The notes below the pieces were generated by a model. The model saw only the letters and a program-made list of their open reading frames with translations. It searched no databases and was not told where the DNA came from. 64,000 nt of DNA from Eutypa lata (lineage: Eukaryota; Ascomycota; Sordariomycetes; Xylariales; Diatrypaceae): contig JAKULF010000002.1 in NCBI GenBank assembly GCA_022661535.1, forward strand, positions 1,240,001 through 1,304,000, given 5' to 3'. The stretch's first letter is position 1. Each line of letters begins with the position of its first letter. This document shows positions 36,089-47,946 of the stretch, piece after piece. The position numbers were made by a program, and so were the translations under genes.

Positions 36089-39000
36089 ATGGATCGTACG
36101 GGCCAGTATCAGGGCTCACAGGCCTTCACCCATCTCGTCCCTTCGGAGATCGAGTCAGTCAACCCCAATACAGGCTCGCTTAACTGCAAGATGCCTCTCA
36201 CCAAACTTCGGGGAATCAGGGACAGCATCGATCTCAATCTCAACGTATCCTACAGCATTGGCACTGCCGGGACTTTCGGACTCCCGGATAGTTGGAGTCT
36301 TGACCTTCCCTATGTTCTAGACGACAAAAGCCTGACCCTCAATGGGCGAACATATGCCATCGATTTTGGGTGGTCTGACATAAATCACCATGCATCTGGA
36401 CTGAGATACCTGAACAATCATGGCATCAAGTTTCAGGCCATCGTTCCACCTCAACCATTACCCTCTGGGATGCGAGGTCTGTATGGATACAAACTTGACA
36501 ATGTCGATGGGTCCTCGGACTACTTCGACGTCGTGGGGAAGCCATTGGAGCACAGTGACATATACGGCAACTATATATACTACGCATATCTGCCAGGACC
36601 AGAGGCCGGTGTTGACAACAAAGAGGTAAAGCTAGACTACATACAAGATTCCTGGGGCCAGAAGATCCAGTTTAGATACCAGACGGGAGTTGAAGTAAGA
36701 ATCATTCTCCCTAATCAAAATCATACATCGATCATGTTTTCGAGCGGGGGTGTTACGGCCATTGTAGATCCTGAGGATCTCCGTACTACCTTCGAGTATA
36801 CGCGCTTCTCAGGTGACGAAACTTTGCAGACCCTTTCAATGATTCACTACCCTACAGGTCTCACATCGAGGTATGATTATGGACAAATTGTCTACTTGAC
36901 TCAAAACGGAACAAGCAAGAACATGCCCGCAGTTCAGAATCATTACAATCATGACAATGACAGCACCTTTTACCGACATACGGAGTATGTCTTTGGAGGA
37001 TTGTCTGGAAATTCCTACACGGGGGCTTCCATAGGCGTCAAGATGACCGGCGCCACGGATGGGCTGATGGATGGGAACAATAACGCTTCGACCTTCACGT
37101 ATGATCCTACTCCCTTCTGTCCCTGGATAGCTTCTCACCTAGCGTAGATACGACGTAGTGAAGACAAGTTACGACGAGGACAAAGCCAAGTTGGCTAGAA
37201 CTTGCACATGGTTCAACAACTACCACTTGCCAACGCAGGAGATACGATACTTGCTCGACGGTGATGACCAATTTGTAGAGGCTTACAAAACCATCTACAC
37301 GTACAGAATCGATGAAAGTGAGCAGGCTCGAACTACCAACTACGCTTATCCGGTGTGCACAGAGACCTTACATAATGTGGGAACTCAAACTAGTCCCACC
37401 TATCAGCCCCTTACACTCTCCACGACAGAGTACAACGAATATGGTAATCAGTTGTCAGCCAGCGAGCAGCTATACGTAACTGGCTCAGGCTACATCAAGC
37501 AGACTACAACCCAGAACACTTACACCACAACCGCACTCAATATCCAGATTCTAACAGAATCAACTCACCAGGACGAAGTAGCCAAGACTGAGGACCGCAC
37601 AGAGAGTGTCCCAACTGCAGATGGAAGAGCCGTAGATTCCACTTCGATATTATTTCGGCCTAGCACTACATCTTCATCCGAGCTCCAACCATGGACCAAG
37701 CGTTCATTCAAATACGACGACAAGGGTAGAATTATTAGTAAAACACTTGCTTGGGCTCCCGGCGCCAAGGTCCCCGAGGGTAGCGTTGGTTCGGTGGAAA
37801 ACAGGATTCAGTATTCCTTCACGGACGGTACTCTGACTCAGACCGGGTTTGATGCGGCCAATAATGCCACTGTCTTCGAATATGACGTAAAAACATATCT
37901 CGGACCTATGATTCGTAAGACTTTACCTTTGGGCCAGGTCGAAGTATCCGAATACGATAAAATCGGTAGGCTCACCAAGCAAACTGATGCCCTAGGATAC
38001 ACAACCACAACCGCCTACACTATCGGGCCAATGGGCAGCACCCAAAAGGTAACGTCCCCATTGGGATATGTTATCCTCAGCAAGTTCGACGTTCTAGACC
38101 GCGAAACAGAAGTGCTCGATAATGGAGATCCGACGCAGACAGTGGACGCAGAAGCAACTAGGCTACAAAGCCGCAAAAGCTATGACTTTCAGTCACGAGT
38201 ACGGGAGTCGACAGACAAGCTGGGTCTAACCACAAAGTATACCTACGACGCCATGGACCGGCCACTGACGGTCACTGACCCGAAGGGAAACGTCCTCGAG
38301 CACAAGTATGATGATGTGGGTTTGAGTGTCACACAGTCTGTGAACAACGACGTGCGCATCATAACCCAGCTTAACGGACGCTCCGACCAGATCAGCATCG
38401 TCAAGGTTCCCGACTCCGACGATGAGGCTACGGATTACTGCACTGTGGAAGAGACCACTTACGATGGGAACCGAAGGGAAACCAACAAGACTCTGTCCCA
38501 GAAACCAAAGACAGAAGGCAGCGCGGTTCTCCTACGAAGGACTGAAACCGAGTACGGTGCAGAGTCGACTGTCATTGGCCGCACTATTACAGGCAGCTCG
38601 GACGGAGGGCAGGATGCTGTGAAACGCCAGTTCACTCTCGATATTCTCGGGAACACTTATAGCTGGATCAAACATACGACTTACGCCGATGGAAGGACTT
38701 TCGAGCACCATGGCCCCGTGGACATCTACGACCATGGTAACAGATTATCGCTGACTCGCAACCAACTCGGTAAGGAAGAGTCCAGTACTTATGATGCGAA
38801 CGGCTGGCTTGAGAAGACTGTAAGGCCGGATGGCTCCCAGGTCGTCTACACTTGTGATGATGTGGGAAACACAATCAAAACGGAGTATCCCTCTAGCACT
38901 ACGGAATTCTCTTATAACGAGGACGGGCGGCTGTATCGGGTGAAAGAGGGCGATGACGTGATTGAATACCAATCTGCCCTGGATGGGACGTTAACTGGAG

Positions 39001-40937
39001 TCAAGTATGGCAACGGCAGCAGCCAGTCATATACTCTCGACAAACTCAGCCGGGCTGTGAAAGAGACCGATGTATTCGGCGTCGTGCGAGAGACCCAGTT
39101 CAAGGATACGGGGGAAGTCGCAAGTCGTTCATGTAAGGGTGATACCGTCACATACCAGTACGGCAGTGCCAACCACACCTATGGTCAGTACCTTGGTTGT
39201 TCCGTGGAAGGTGGGCGTAACTACGAGGTCGCCATCTTGTACGATGGGCATAACCGTCTCAGGAAGTCTACCGTCAAAGATTCCAGCTCTAAGACTCTGC
39301 TGGATACAACCTATGATATGGACGGCATAGGAAAGCTCCAATCGTTGAAGTCCAAATCAGAGCTTGTGTCGGATCAAAACTATGAGCGTACTCTGGCCTA
39401 TGATGGCATCGGCCAGCTTGTCAAAGACGCCGTAGGATCATCCACCACTACCTATAGGTACGACGGTAACTCGAACGTGACGGGAAGAGGAGAGGATAGC
39501 CAGAGTTTAACTGCCATGACATTCAACGAGCTCGACCAGCGAGCTGATGACGGGTTCGAATACGACGACAACGGAAGAATGACCAGGGACAATCAGGGCT
39601 ACCAATACAAATTCGACGACAGAGACCGCTTGGTGTTTGTGCAGAGAGGTGACGGAGCAACAAACCATTTTGAGTATCGCGCAGATGAATACCTCGCCGG
39701 CGTACAAGGGCCATCAGAGAGCGCCACGATGTATCACAGCAGCGGGAAGTTCAACGCCATGGAAGTGACCAGCAGCTCCGGCGGAGAAAAGAGCGAAAAG
39801 ACATCTCTGTTTTCGGGATCCAAATACGTAGTCGCAAGCTACACCAGCGGCGACGACAACGGCAACGAGAAGGCATCAGAATACTTCCTGGACTCCCTGG
39901 GCTCGACCGCTCTCATTCTGGGCCAGGACAAGAACGTATCCGCAACGTACGACGCCTACGGCGTCCCCCGGAGCTCGGCCACCGCCGTGGACCTCCGGTC
40001 GAGCTTCGCCTTTGCGCAGGAGTACTTCGATCAGCTGAGCAGCCTAGTCTACCTCCGGGCCCGCTACTACAGCCCCAAACACATGGCGTTCATCTCCATG
40101 GACCGCTATCGCCAGGAGAACCGATATGCGTACTGCGAAGGCGACCCCATCAACAATATCGACCCCCTCGGACTCTCCTGGTGGAGCTGGCTCGCGACAG
40201 CGGTCGGGGTGGTGGTCGCTGGGATCGTTACCATGGGGGTAGGCTGGGCGGTGGGTGCTGCCCTCGGTTTCGCCGGAGTCAGCGCTGCCACGGCAGCGAC
40301 GGCGTCGGCAGTCATTGGCGGTGCCGCGGGAAGCGTGGCAGGGGCATACGCCAGCTCACGAGTGAGTGGCACGCCGTATACCTGGCACGATGCCCTGATT
40401 GACGCTGTGGTCGGTGGTTCGGCTGGTCTGGTGGGTAGACTGGTAGAGCCCGTCGCTGAGGGTTGGGCCAAGGGGATGTCCGAGCTGGGGAAGAGTACGT
40501 TTACCTCTGCCGTCACGAACTCTGCCGAGGAGGGCACAAGCGCTCTCCTCAGGCCTATACTCACTGGCCAGCCGGTAGACCCTTCGCAGGTCGGCCTAGC
40601 GATGCTTAAAGGGTTCTTTGCCGGTGCGGCCAAGGGCTACGCCAAGGGCCAGTACAGGTCCCTCTCTCCCCGCGCGCGCGCCGCGGTGCGCCAACTCGTG
40701 CGCCGCAAGAAGTACAACTTACGAGGCACGACCTCCGGCGGGACCAGTGGCAGCATGAAGGAGCTGTCCGGGATTCCCGAGCTGGTGGCCTTCTCGAAAA
40801 CCAAATCATTCGATGCCGACGTTTCAGAGGCATCCTCGGTGGTATACCGGCCACGCTTTAAGGGGTTGAGAGAGTATGCGGGTGAGGGTGAAGAGGGCTA
40901 TGGCCTAGATAGCCCTCTCCTTCTTGCGGATCTTTAG
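36089..40937 (+). CDS. RHS/YD-repeat protein with variable C-terminal domain
   Basis: Exons are 36089-37098 and 37148-40937 with one 49-nt intron, giving 1599 aa. About residues 1-330 are an N-terminal beta region of the kind that precedes RHS repeats. From about 340 to 1300 run many YD-type repeats, for example YDAMDRPLTVTDPKGN, YDANGWLEKTVRPDGS and YDDNGRMTRDNQGYQY. The RHS-associated core follows at about 1306-1345, with YLRARYYSPKHMAFIS and ending NNIDPLGL. In bacteria such proteins form a shell around a cargo that is cut off after the core. Here about 254 residues follow: a glycine/alanine-rich hydrophobic stretch (about 1347-1405), then an unrecognised polar part. No signal peptide. The intron shows it is a resident fungal gene; ancestral transfer from bacteria is inferred. 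No toxin activity is shown by sequence. Confidence 0.85.
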
Positions 40938-41430
40938 CATAGAGCGCCCATGTTAATGTTAATGTGCACCGGGCTGCTAGAAGGGGATGCCTAATCAACC
41001 AACCGCTGGGCGCGGATGAAGGAACATTAGCTAGATTGAACCTAGTCTCACTTCGGTAATATTATATATAAAAAAAGCGTTGGAATTATACAGGTGCGGA
41101 TAAGGAATTTTCGGCATATGTTGTACCGAAACCGTTAGTCTTCTCCAGTATCGTATGGTGGTGCATTAGCTAGTCCCTCATGGATCTTATCACACGATTT
41201 AAGAAATGGGTAGGTGGGATTATCTCGTATTACAACCGTATAAAAGTGGACAATCCTTCTCACCTCCTTGATATAGTAAGAATGATACTGATATGGTTGG
41301 GGGACAGGTTATCTCGTTTTGTTCAACTCGATGGCCAGTACGCGCATCGCAGTAGTAGTATAAGAGGGGTAAATGAGACCGTCTTTCCTCTGGATGGGAA
41401 GTCAATCACATTTCAACACCAAACGAAGCA
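40938..41430. promoter_or_regulatory. Promoter region of the secreted protein gene, with TATA box
   Basis: Intergenic 493 bp. TATAAAAG at 41239-41246 lies 192 bp upstream of the next start codon. The first part is the 3' flank of the RHS gene. Confidence 0.5.
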
Positions 41431-42143
41431 ATGAAGTCGCTTATTTCAACTTCCATATTCGCCTTCCTGCAAGCCGCCGTGGTCTCTGCACAAGAATATC
41501 CCTCAAGCCTGAATGACACCACGAGCCACACCAACCCCTTCTTCCTGCAGATCTGGTCTACTCGAAATACGGCCTATGCGTACCAAGCGATTGGGGTAAA
41601 GCCAGGCAATGATGGTGATTGGAACGTGGTTGTCGGCCAAGATGGTGCCGTTACCGCGTTTGAGCTGGCCGATGGCGTTCTCCGGCTAGCCAGCCCTGAG
41701 GGGAATCAGGGTGCCGCGGACGGTCTCGGGGCAGCATTTGGTCCTGAAACGACGGATGGCGAGTTCATCTCCAAGCAGTTCTTCTTCACCAATGCAACAA
41801 ACCAGACACACAACACCTGGGAGTTGCTGAACCTAAGCAACGATGGGTTATACAGTATTCTGAGCAATGATGGTGGTCCCTCGACGTGGAACGGTTAGTA
41901 TAGAGGCTATTGATTTTCTGTCGCTTTCTTTCTTTGAAGATTCTAATCCAAGACAGGTTTCAAGGTATGCGAAGAAGAGGACGGCACTGGCCACTATATC
42001 AAGTACGAAGGCAGTCCTGATGGCGCTGTCTCTGCAGGATGCGATCCCATTGCTTTAAGGGTATGTGTTCTAACCCTCGACCAAGGCTTCAAGCATTGTC
42101 ACTAATAATAAATATCTAGACTTTTTTCGGTCCTCCTTTTTGA
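41431..42143 (+). CDS. Secreted protein of unknown function
   Basis: Exons are 41431-41893, 41957-42060 and 42120-42143, giving 196 aa. Residues 1-20 are a signal peptide (LISTSIFAFLQAAVVSA). The mature part has several N-glycosylation sequons (NDT, NAT, NQT, NLS) and a beta-rich look (AYQAIGVKPGNDGDWNVVVG). Only two cysteines remain, both in exon 2. The last exon is 24 nt and encodes TFFGPPF; its intron has GTATGT, a CTAAC/CTAAT branch and TAG. Without that splice the frame would end 17 codons later instead. Resembles small secreted proteins common in plant- and wood-associated ascomycetes. Confidence 0.7.
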
Positions 42144-45100
42144 GAATATAGTTTCGGGGGATAAGTGGGTGTTGTGTTTCTCAAGTTGTTAATAATGGTC
42201 AAAGACCTAGCAACACTACACATATAAGGCCTTGTCCATGCTGCCAGAGGACAAGATTTCGTATATTATGGCGACTGCACGCTGTGACTTCCGTGGGCCA
42301 AGATAGTCAAGAGCATCTAACTACGGGCATATGAGGTGTCTCTGACATGTCGAGAATACGGTGGCGAGCGTAGCATCGCACATTTACTGCAGCACTACAC
42401 CTGCCATAAGCTTTTTCATCTCCTTTAGTCGATACTCCAATACAGTCTGGTACATGACCTAGCCCACCTATTGAATATGGAGTGACAGGAACGCTGACCT
42501 GTATTGTCACTACCATGAATAAATAATGTTCTGAATACCTGGTACCTATAATAACAGCTCCAGTTGATACTTTAGGTTTTCAATAGGGCACCAGCGCGTA
42601 GACGACTTTAATGATTTCATATTTCTCATCGTTTAGAGTACCTACTAACAACTGCACCAGTAGATACCCTTTCGTCTTACTATCTAACGCAGTTGCGATA
42701 CGCACCTAGTAATACTGACTTGAAATTCGTAAAGAGTGTTCCTACTAGATGCTAACTCCCCCCTCTCAGGGTCGCTACTCAAGGGCCCGCAAAAATGCCA
42801 CCCATATCGAGCGTCATCTACTGGGCGCCCAGCTTAACCAAACCCCATTGTAAACTATAGAAATACTTGAATAAATATTCACTAACACAATTTTCTCCTA
42901 CATTGCATTTCTTATTGTCTACGAATATAAACATTTGTGTTCATTATAGCATATGAAACCTTGCTACTAACCACCTATTCGTATCCAGCCTCATGGATCT
43001 AGGAGACGAGCATGTTTATGTGTATTGAACATCCTAGGTGTATGCATGTTCTTTAGGTTTCTGCCTGATTTTTGGTTGAAAGTATGTCGTTTTGGTCCCA
43101 TCGAACGACAGTGGCCAGGGGAACTCGTAGCAGCCAACGTGGAAACCTCTCGGCTTGTGCTTTCCTGGAGTATACAGAAGTTGTCAGGGTAGAAATTGAA
43201 GAAGAACAATATTAAATTCGCACCTCTCATTGTGTTACTGGTGGGATTTGAATTTCCACCAGTCATTGACATGTTAGCAGGCATCAGGCTGTATGTGCAG
43301 ACGATGGTTCTAGGAAGGGACAGACTGTTCATGAGTCTTGGGTCGTGGTAAACCTAGTATTGTGCTGACCTAGGTGTAATTTGCTAAGATCTTCGTCAGA
43401 GCAAGTATCAAAGAAAAGGAGAACAAGAAGAATGAAAGGGAACAGTGTGTATGTTAAAAGGGGGGTGGGGTATTTAGGTTATAAAGGGAGAAAAATGCGG
43501 CTGATGAGGGTTATTGGAGACACCTAGGTTATAGATGCATGCATGTATCCGAAAGTACAACAAGGATATTGTTTAAAGTGAAAGGTTAAGATAATAAATG
43601 TTACAATCCTGACAGGTCTAGAGCACCGGCAGGACTGGCTAAGGGCGTATGAGGTATGTTCCGTAGCAGCAGTGCCGCATTCTTATGTATTCACTTGAGG
43701 AATTCCGTCTTTAACTTAAAATTCTGTATCCCTTTTGTCAAACCCAGGGGGTGCGGTGATCTAGTTAGTGGTTACTTAAGTGGATTAATCAGCCATACCC
43801 ATGAAATCGTTTTCAAATTTAAAATTTAATGCTTTAATGTGAACATAATGATATATATATAGATTAGAATAAACTTATTTTTATGTTAAATTTATGAAAG
43901 TAATGAACTCAATATTAACAGTATTAGGTACATGTAGCAAAGGAGGGCCTAAATATTACGCCATGTGATTCGGGTATTTTATGTGGCGTGACTTTGAACA
44001 CGACATCTGCCCGTCAGAAACACCTTGACCGTAAGTTTCAGCGGCTTGATGGATACTATATAGTGAGTAGAATTAATATGGAATCTTCGAATCAGCAATC
44101 GTGTCTCAGCAGATCACCACTCGCGACCCATAACACTTCTTGCATCCAATTTCAACTCTGGGCTATGCCTCCACTTACCCTTGCCGCTTCATTCTTTCGG
44201 TGTTATCAGTTCGATGACATTTTCCACGTGCTCTGGGTGCGGAGGAATGGTCGTGATTCCAATGCACTGCAACTCCTCTTTTTCCACGATATATTATCCA
44301 GCGTGGCCGCAAATTTTGAGAGCCCTATCCAGTCCTGCATTCTTACATGTGCTAGTGGCAGTTCCCAAGTTCCGGACGAGTGATGGCTCAAGATCACAAT
44401 ATGATGTCCCAGATAGTACCCATTCCTGGGTAGTCCGGCTTAATGAGCTCACTATTACTATTTAAGTTCAGCCGTAGTCCTGTACAATTCAAGACCCGAA
44501 GCAGTTGAAGACATAGTCCAACCTAGGTTGAGATAGTGCCTATATTACCTAACCAGCTGGTGTAAGACTGGTTCATTGGAGAATTACCCCTGACTCGTGC
44601 CCCTTTCATCTGATTTTTTCTTTTTACAAATATTAAAATAAAATTCATCAAGTTCCCATCCATTAGCTGGCAGGCCTGATAAGCAAGTTATATGGTCATC
44701 TTGCTTAATCGGTTACTCTATTGCTTTGTACATTTACTTCCGCCAAGGTCCGTTCCCTTTGACACACTTAAGACCGTTATTCAAGGCCGCATTTTCTAAC
44801 CTCCCTTTAGCTATAGACACTAACCTGATTACCCAATATGGCCGTTAGTTATATAAAAGTAAAAAGGGTGAATGAAATGAAATCATACATTTGTTTTTGC
44901 TCTCCCAAGGTCTTGAATTGGGCAGTGGCGCTCTCGTCGTTTCAATTCAAGGCAACTATCCGTGAAGGAGAGATCTTACCGACCCAATCGACTAGAGAGA
45001 AGAATGGTAGGGTTAATAGTCGCACTAGTATTCCGCTGTTGGTTACATGGGAATGCGAATCGTTAACAGTGTTCAGAAGAACATGATAAGATGCGTGCTC

Positions 45101-45584
45101 GTCATATGGATCTTAGTTGGCATCATAGTTATACCTTAAGATATGTAAAGAAAGGTCTACTTACATGTTTGATTCATTTTGGGACGATGTAACATTAGTG
45201 CCGTCATCTCTAAAAGGTCTTGGCGCATTGCTCGACAGCTGCGAAGAGCGCTGGAAAACCTGAAGTCCTATGGAGAGTAATTCATGACTTTGAGGTTGAG
45301 GGATTCGACGCTGACTAAGTGTTTAAGACTGGCAGGGAGTACTTGGATAAGATAGGGGCATGTTCTTGTTGAGACCCATAATTTCGCGTCTGTATGGCTT
45401 CAGCACAGACCTCAGTCTGGTACCTCCCGACATGGTTTACGACGCGATTGTCCAAGTCGCGTCTCGTCCTTAATTAAAATACAAGCCGCCGTGAAAAACT
45501 TTCGTCGTCTTCATTGTTGAGCATTTTTGAAGACGAGGTCCTACATCTACGATCATCACGATCTGAACCCAGCAATTTCGCAAA
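42144..45584. other. Long gene-poor stretch
   Basis: About 3.4 kb. Contains the possible small gene at 43034-43332 and a very AT-rich part at 43800-43930. Reading frames at 43988-44383 and 44838-45086 lack supporting features. Nothing else is supported. Confidence 0.4.
43034..43332 (-). CDS. Possible two-exon small protein
   Basis: Exons 43332-43224 and 43164-43034 with a 59-nt intron (GTGCGA, CCTGAC branch, CTCCAG) would give 79 aa, starting MNSLSLPRTIVCTY and ending in a basic tail. A TTTATAA sequence on the minus strand at 43485-43479, a CT-rich leader and a proper intron are consistent with a transcribed gene. There is no domain or signal peptide. It could equally be a non-coding transcript or chance. 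Confidence 0.28.
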
Positions 45585-47156
45585 ATGAATCGCCTCGCTA
45601 GTAAACCAGTGCCAATCCAAGCCTTAGGCTATGAATACGATGGCGAGCTCAGCGTGGACGGCATTCGCAGAGCCGAACCATCTGAAATAATTCAGCAGTT
45701 GTTTCAGCCTGAAGAATCGAGGCACTCTGAATCAGGCCAATGGTGCTTTGACCGTGCTGCTTCTACCGTCACGGCTGCCTGGCTCCGGGCTCAACTGGAT
45801 CTTTACGGTATTCGCTACCCAGGTTCCTCATCCAGAGAGGATCGTCTAGAGCTCTTGCGCCAAGAAGCGTTGAAGCCGGATGTGAGTATTTGATGTGGGT
45901 GTGTGAGAATAAGATCATGTCCTGATTGATATCGATAGTTCGGCACGTTGCACACCTCCGTTTTCCGTCTAAGCAAGTTCAAGGGAGTGAGAGCTGAATG
46001 GGAATACCAGTGTCGTCTCTATGAGGAATCACTACAGACCGGGCGCCACCAAGAGGAGTTCCATGCTCTGGCCACTTTTGAAGAGAAGGTTAACTACGAC
46101 GCCGACATGTTTATGCAGGCCTACTTTGGAAACCGCAATACTATGCGGCGACCTATCGCATTGAAAGGCGTCCGGTTCGGAGTGGTCATGGATGCGGCTG
46201 GCCGTGTTCCAGGTCTGGTGACTCGGATGATCGGTGACGGCATTCAAAGGATTCTTTGGCTTGGATGGGACGAACGCCTCCTCGAAGCAGCCTGTGGCGA
46301 CTATCGAGGAATTACTAGACAGAACACCGCAGAGAAGCGCAGACTAAAGAGAAGGTACGACGACGACACAAGGACTTGTTATGTAGAAAGAGAGAAGGCT
46401 CAAGAGGAATGGTATAGCCATTTAGAACTCAGCCGCCTTGTAGGCGACCTTAACAAGCACCATGGGTACATGCGAAAACGACAGGAGAGGAATGACATTG
46501 AGGGATCATACATTGTCGAGATTACTGACCCTGACATACAACATCGGTATCACGGTATGGCACCCCAGTGGATCGACATCAGAGCCACATCAAGCCCTGG
46601 GGTTTTCGAGGGGACATTTGACGTACTCCCGATACGCAAGGGTGTGATGTTGTTTTCAGAAAGCGAGGAGTCCCTCTTAGCCCACGCTGACGTGTGCGAT
46701 GCCTTCCACATCAGCGGTGGCAAGGACAACCCAGCGGCGTTTCGCATGTTCCAGGCCGGCTTTATGCTTGGCTGGCAAAGGAAATCGCAGTATATGGAAG
46801 ACAACTCCATCGATTGTGACACTACTACTGCGCCACGGGTCCGAGAATACATGAAGCAGCCGACCCCAGAGGGGACTACCAGATACTACATGCGCTGGCG
46901 CGGGGATGGGAATCGTTTAAAGGACTACTGGAAGCCCCAGGGCCGCCGAGGGCGCGCAGACGAACGAGATGATGGCTGGCTGGAGTTTAGGAAGAACAAC
47001 GGCGGGCAACTGATTGTCGACTTCGGTGTTGGGACTGTCGACGGCGGAGTTCACGGTTATAAGGCCCAGGATGAACCTTTCTTTACCGGAGACTGGGCAA
47101 CCGCAAATAAGAGCGGACCATGGCCGGACCCGTTATCCGCTGCTTGGGCGCACTGA
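45585..47156 (+). CDS. Uncharacterised fungal protein
   Basis: Exons are 45585-45881 and 45939-47156 with a 57-nt intron, giving 504 aa. Residues 40-95 have a SAP-like helical pattern (VTAAWLRAQLDLYGIRYPGSSSREDRLELL), inferred by eye. The middle (about 230-285) is charged and helical. The part from about 290, GSYIVEITDPDIQHRY followed by IDIRATSSPGVFEGTFDVLP and IRKGVMLF, resembles a domain frequent in uncharacterised ascomycete proteins. No membrane segment or signal peptide. Function unknown. Confidence 0.75.
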
Positions 47157-47946
47157 GATGTAGAGGAAAAGGGATTAAAGGTCCCAACAAAACGACTAAT
47201 CAGTAATTCGGCGACGGGGTGTGTATGATATGGAGGCGTATAGCGCAATGTAAGAAATGTAAGAATCGATGAATATGTATCAGGATATAAGGTATAGACA
47301 AAGATATAAAGGGTAGACTAGTGTATAAAATGGGAAGCAAGTGGACCGCTTCGGCAACGAAGCTCAGGCGACCTACATAAAAGGGGTTTCATCCCCCTTA
47401 GAGTTTTAGTGAGGTAGGCGTTAATGGCTATATCTATCCCCCCATGCTAGGTTAGCTAAAGGCCTAGGGTCATGTACTTTAAAAGTCTTAAGTACGGTGG
47501 ACTTGCTTCTATTAGTACACTCCCTATTCGTCCGGGGCTGTCATGTTAGAAAATTCAACATCATTTACGACCCTTAATCACAGGAAAATTAATTGGCTAG
47601 ATAGCCTCAAGCCAAAATTACCAGACATAGCAATTGCCAAGACATTAGAGGTCTTATAGTCCCACATAACTGCTTCTGCTTAAATGAACGACAAGGTCCT
47701 CAACTAGAATTCCTTGTATAGGTAGTATAGGATACGTAATAGCGACATGATTCCCTGGCTAGTAACTAACCAACCAATAGCTCGGACAGTAATCGTCGAG
47801 AAACAAGATGGCTCCAAATAATAGCGAGGAATCTTACATGAGTTGGATGATTATTCGTCAAGCATTGCATACTTATACGACGAAGGAGTCTAACTTTCAT
47901 AAAATTGGCTGGTAAATATTCAAACTCTGCACACTGAAAAACACCA
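47157..47946. other. Intergenic
   Basis: Convergent 3' flanks of the 504-aa gene and the deaminase gene, AT-leaning. No feature supported. Confidence 0.4.
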
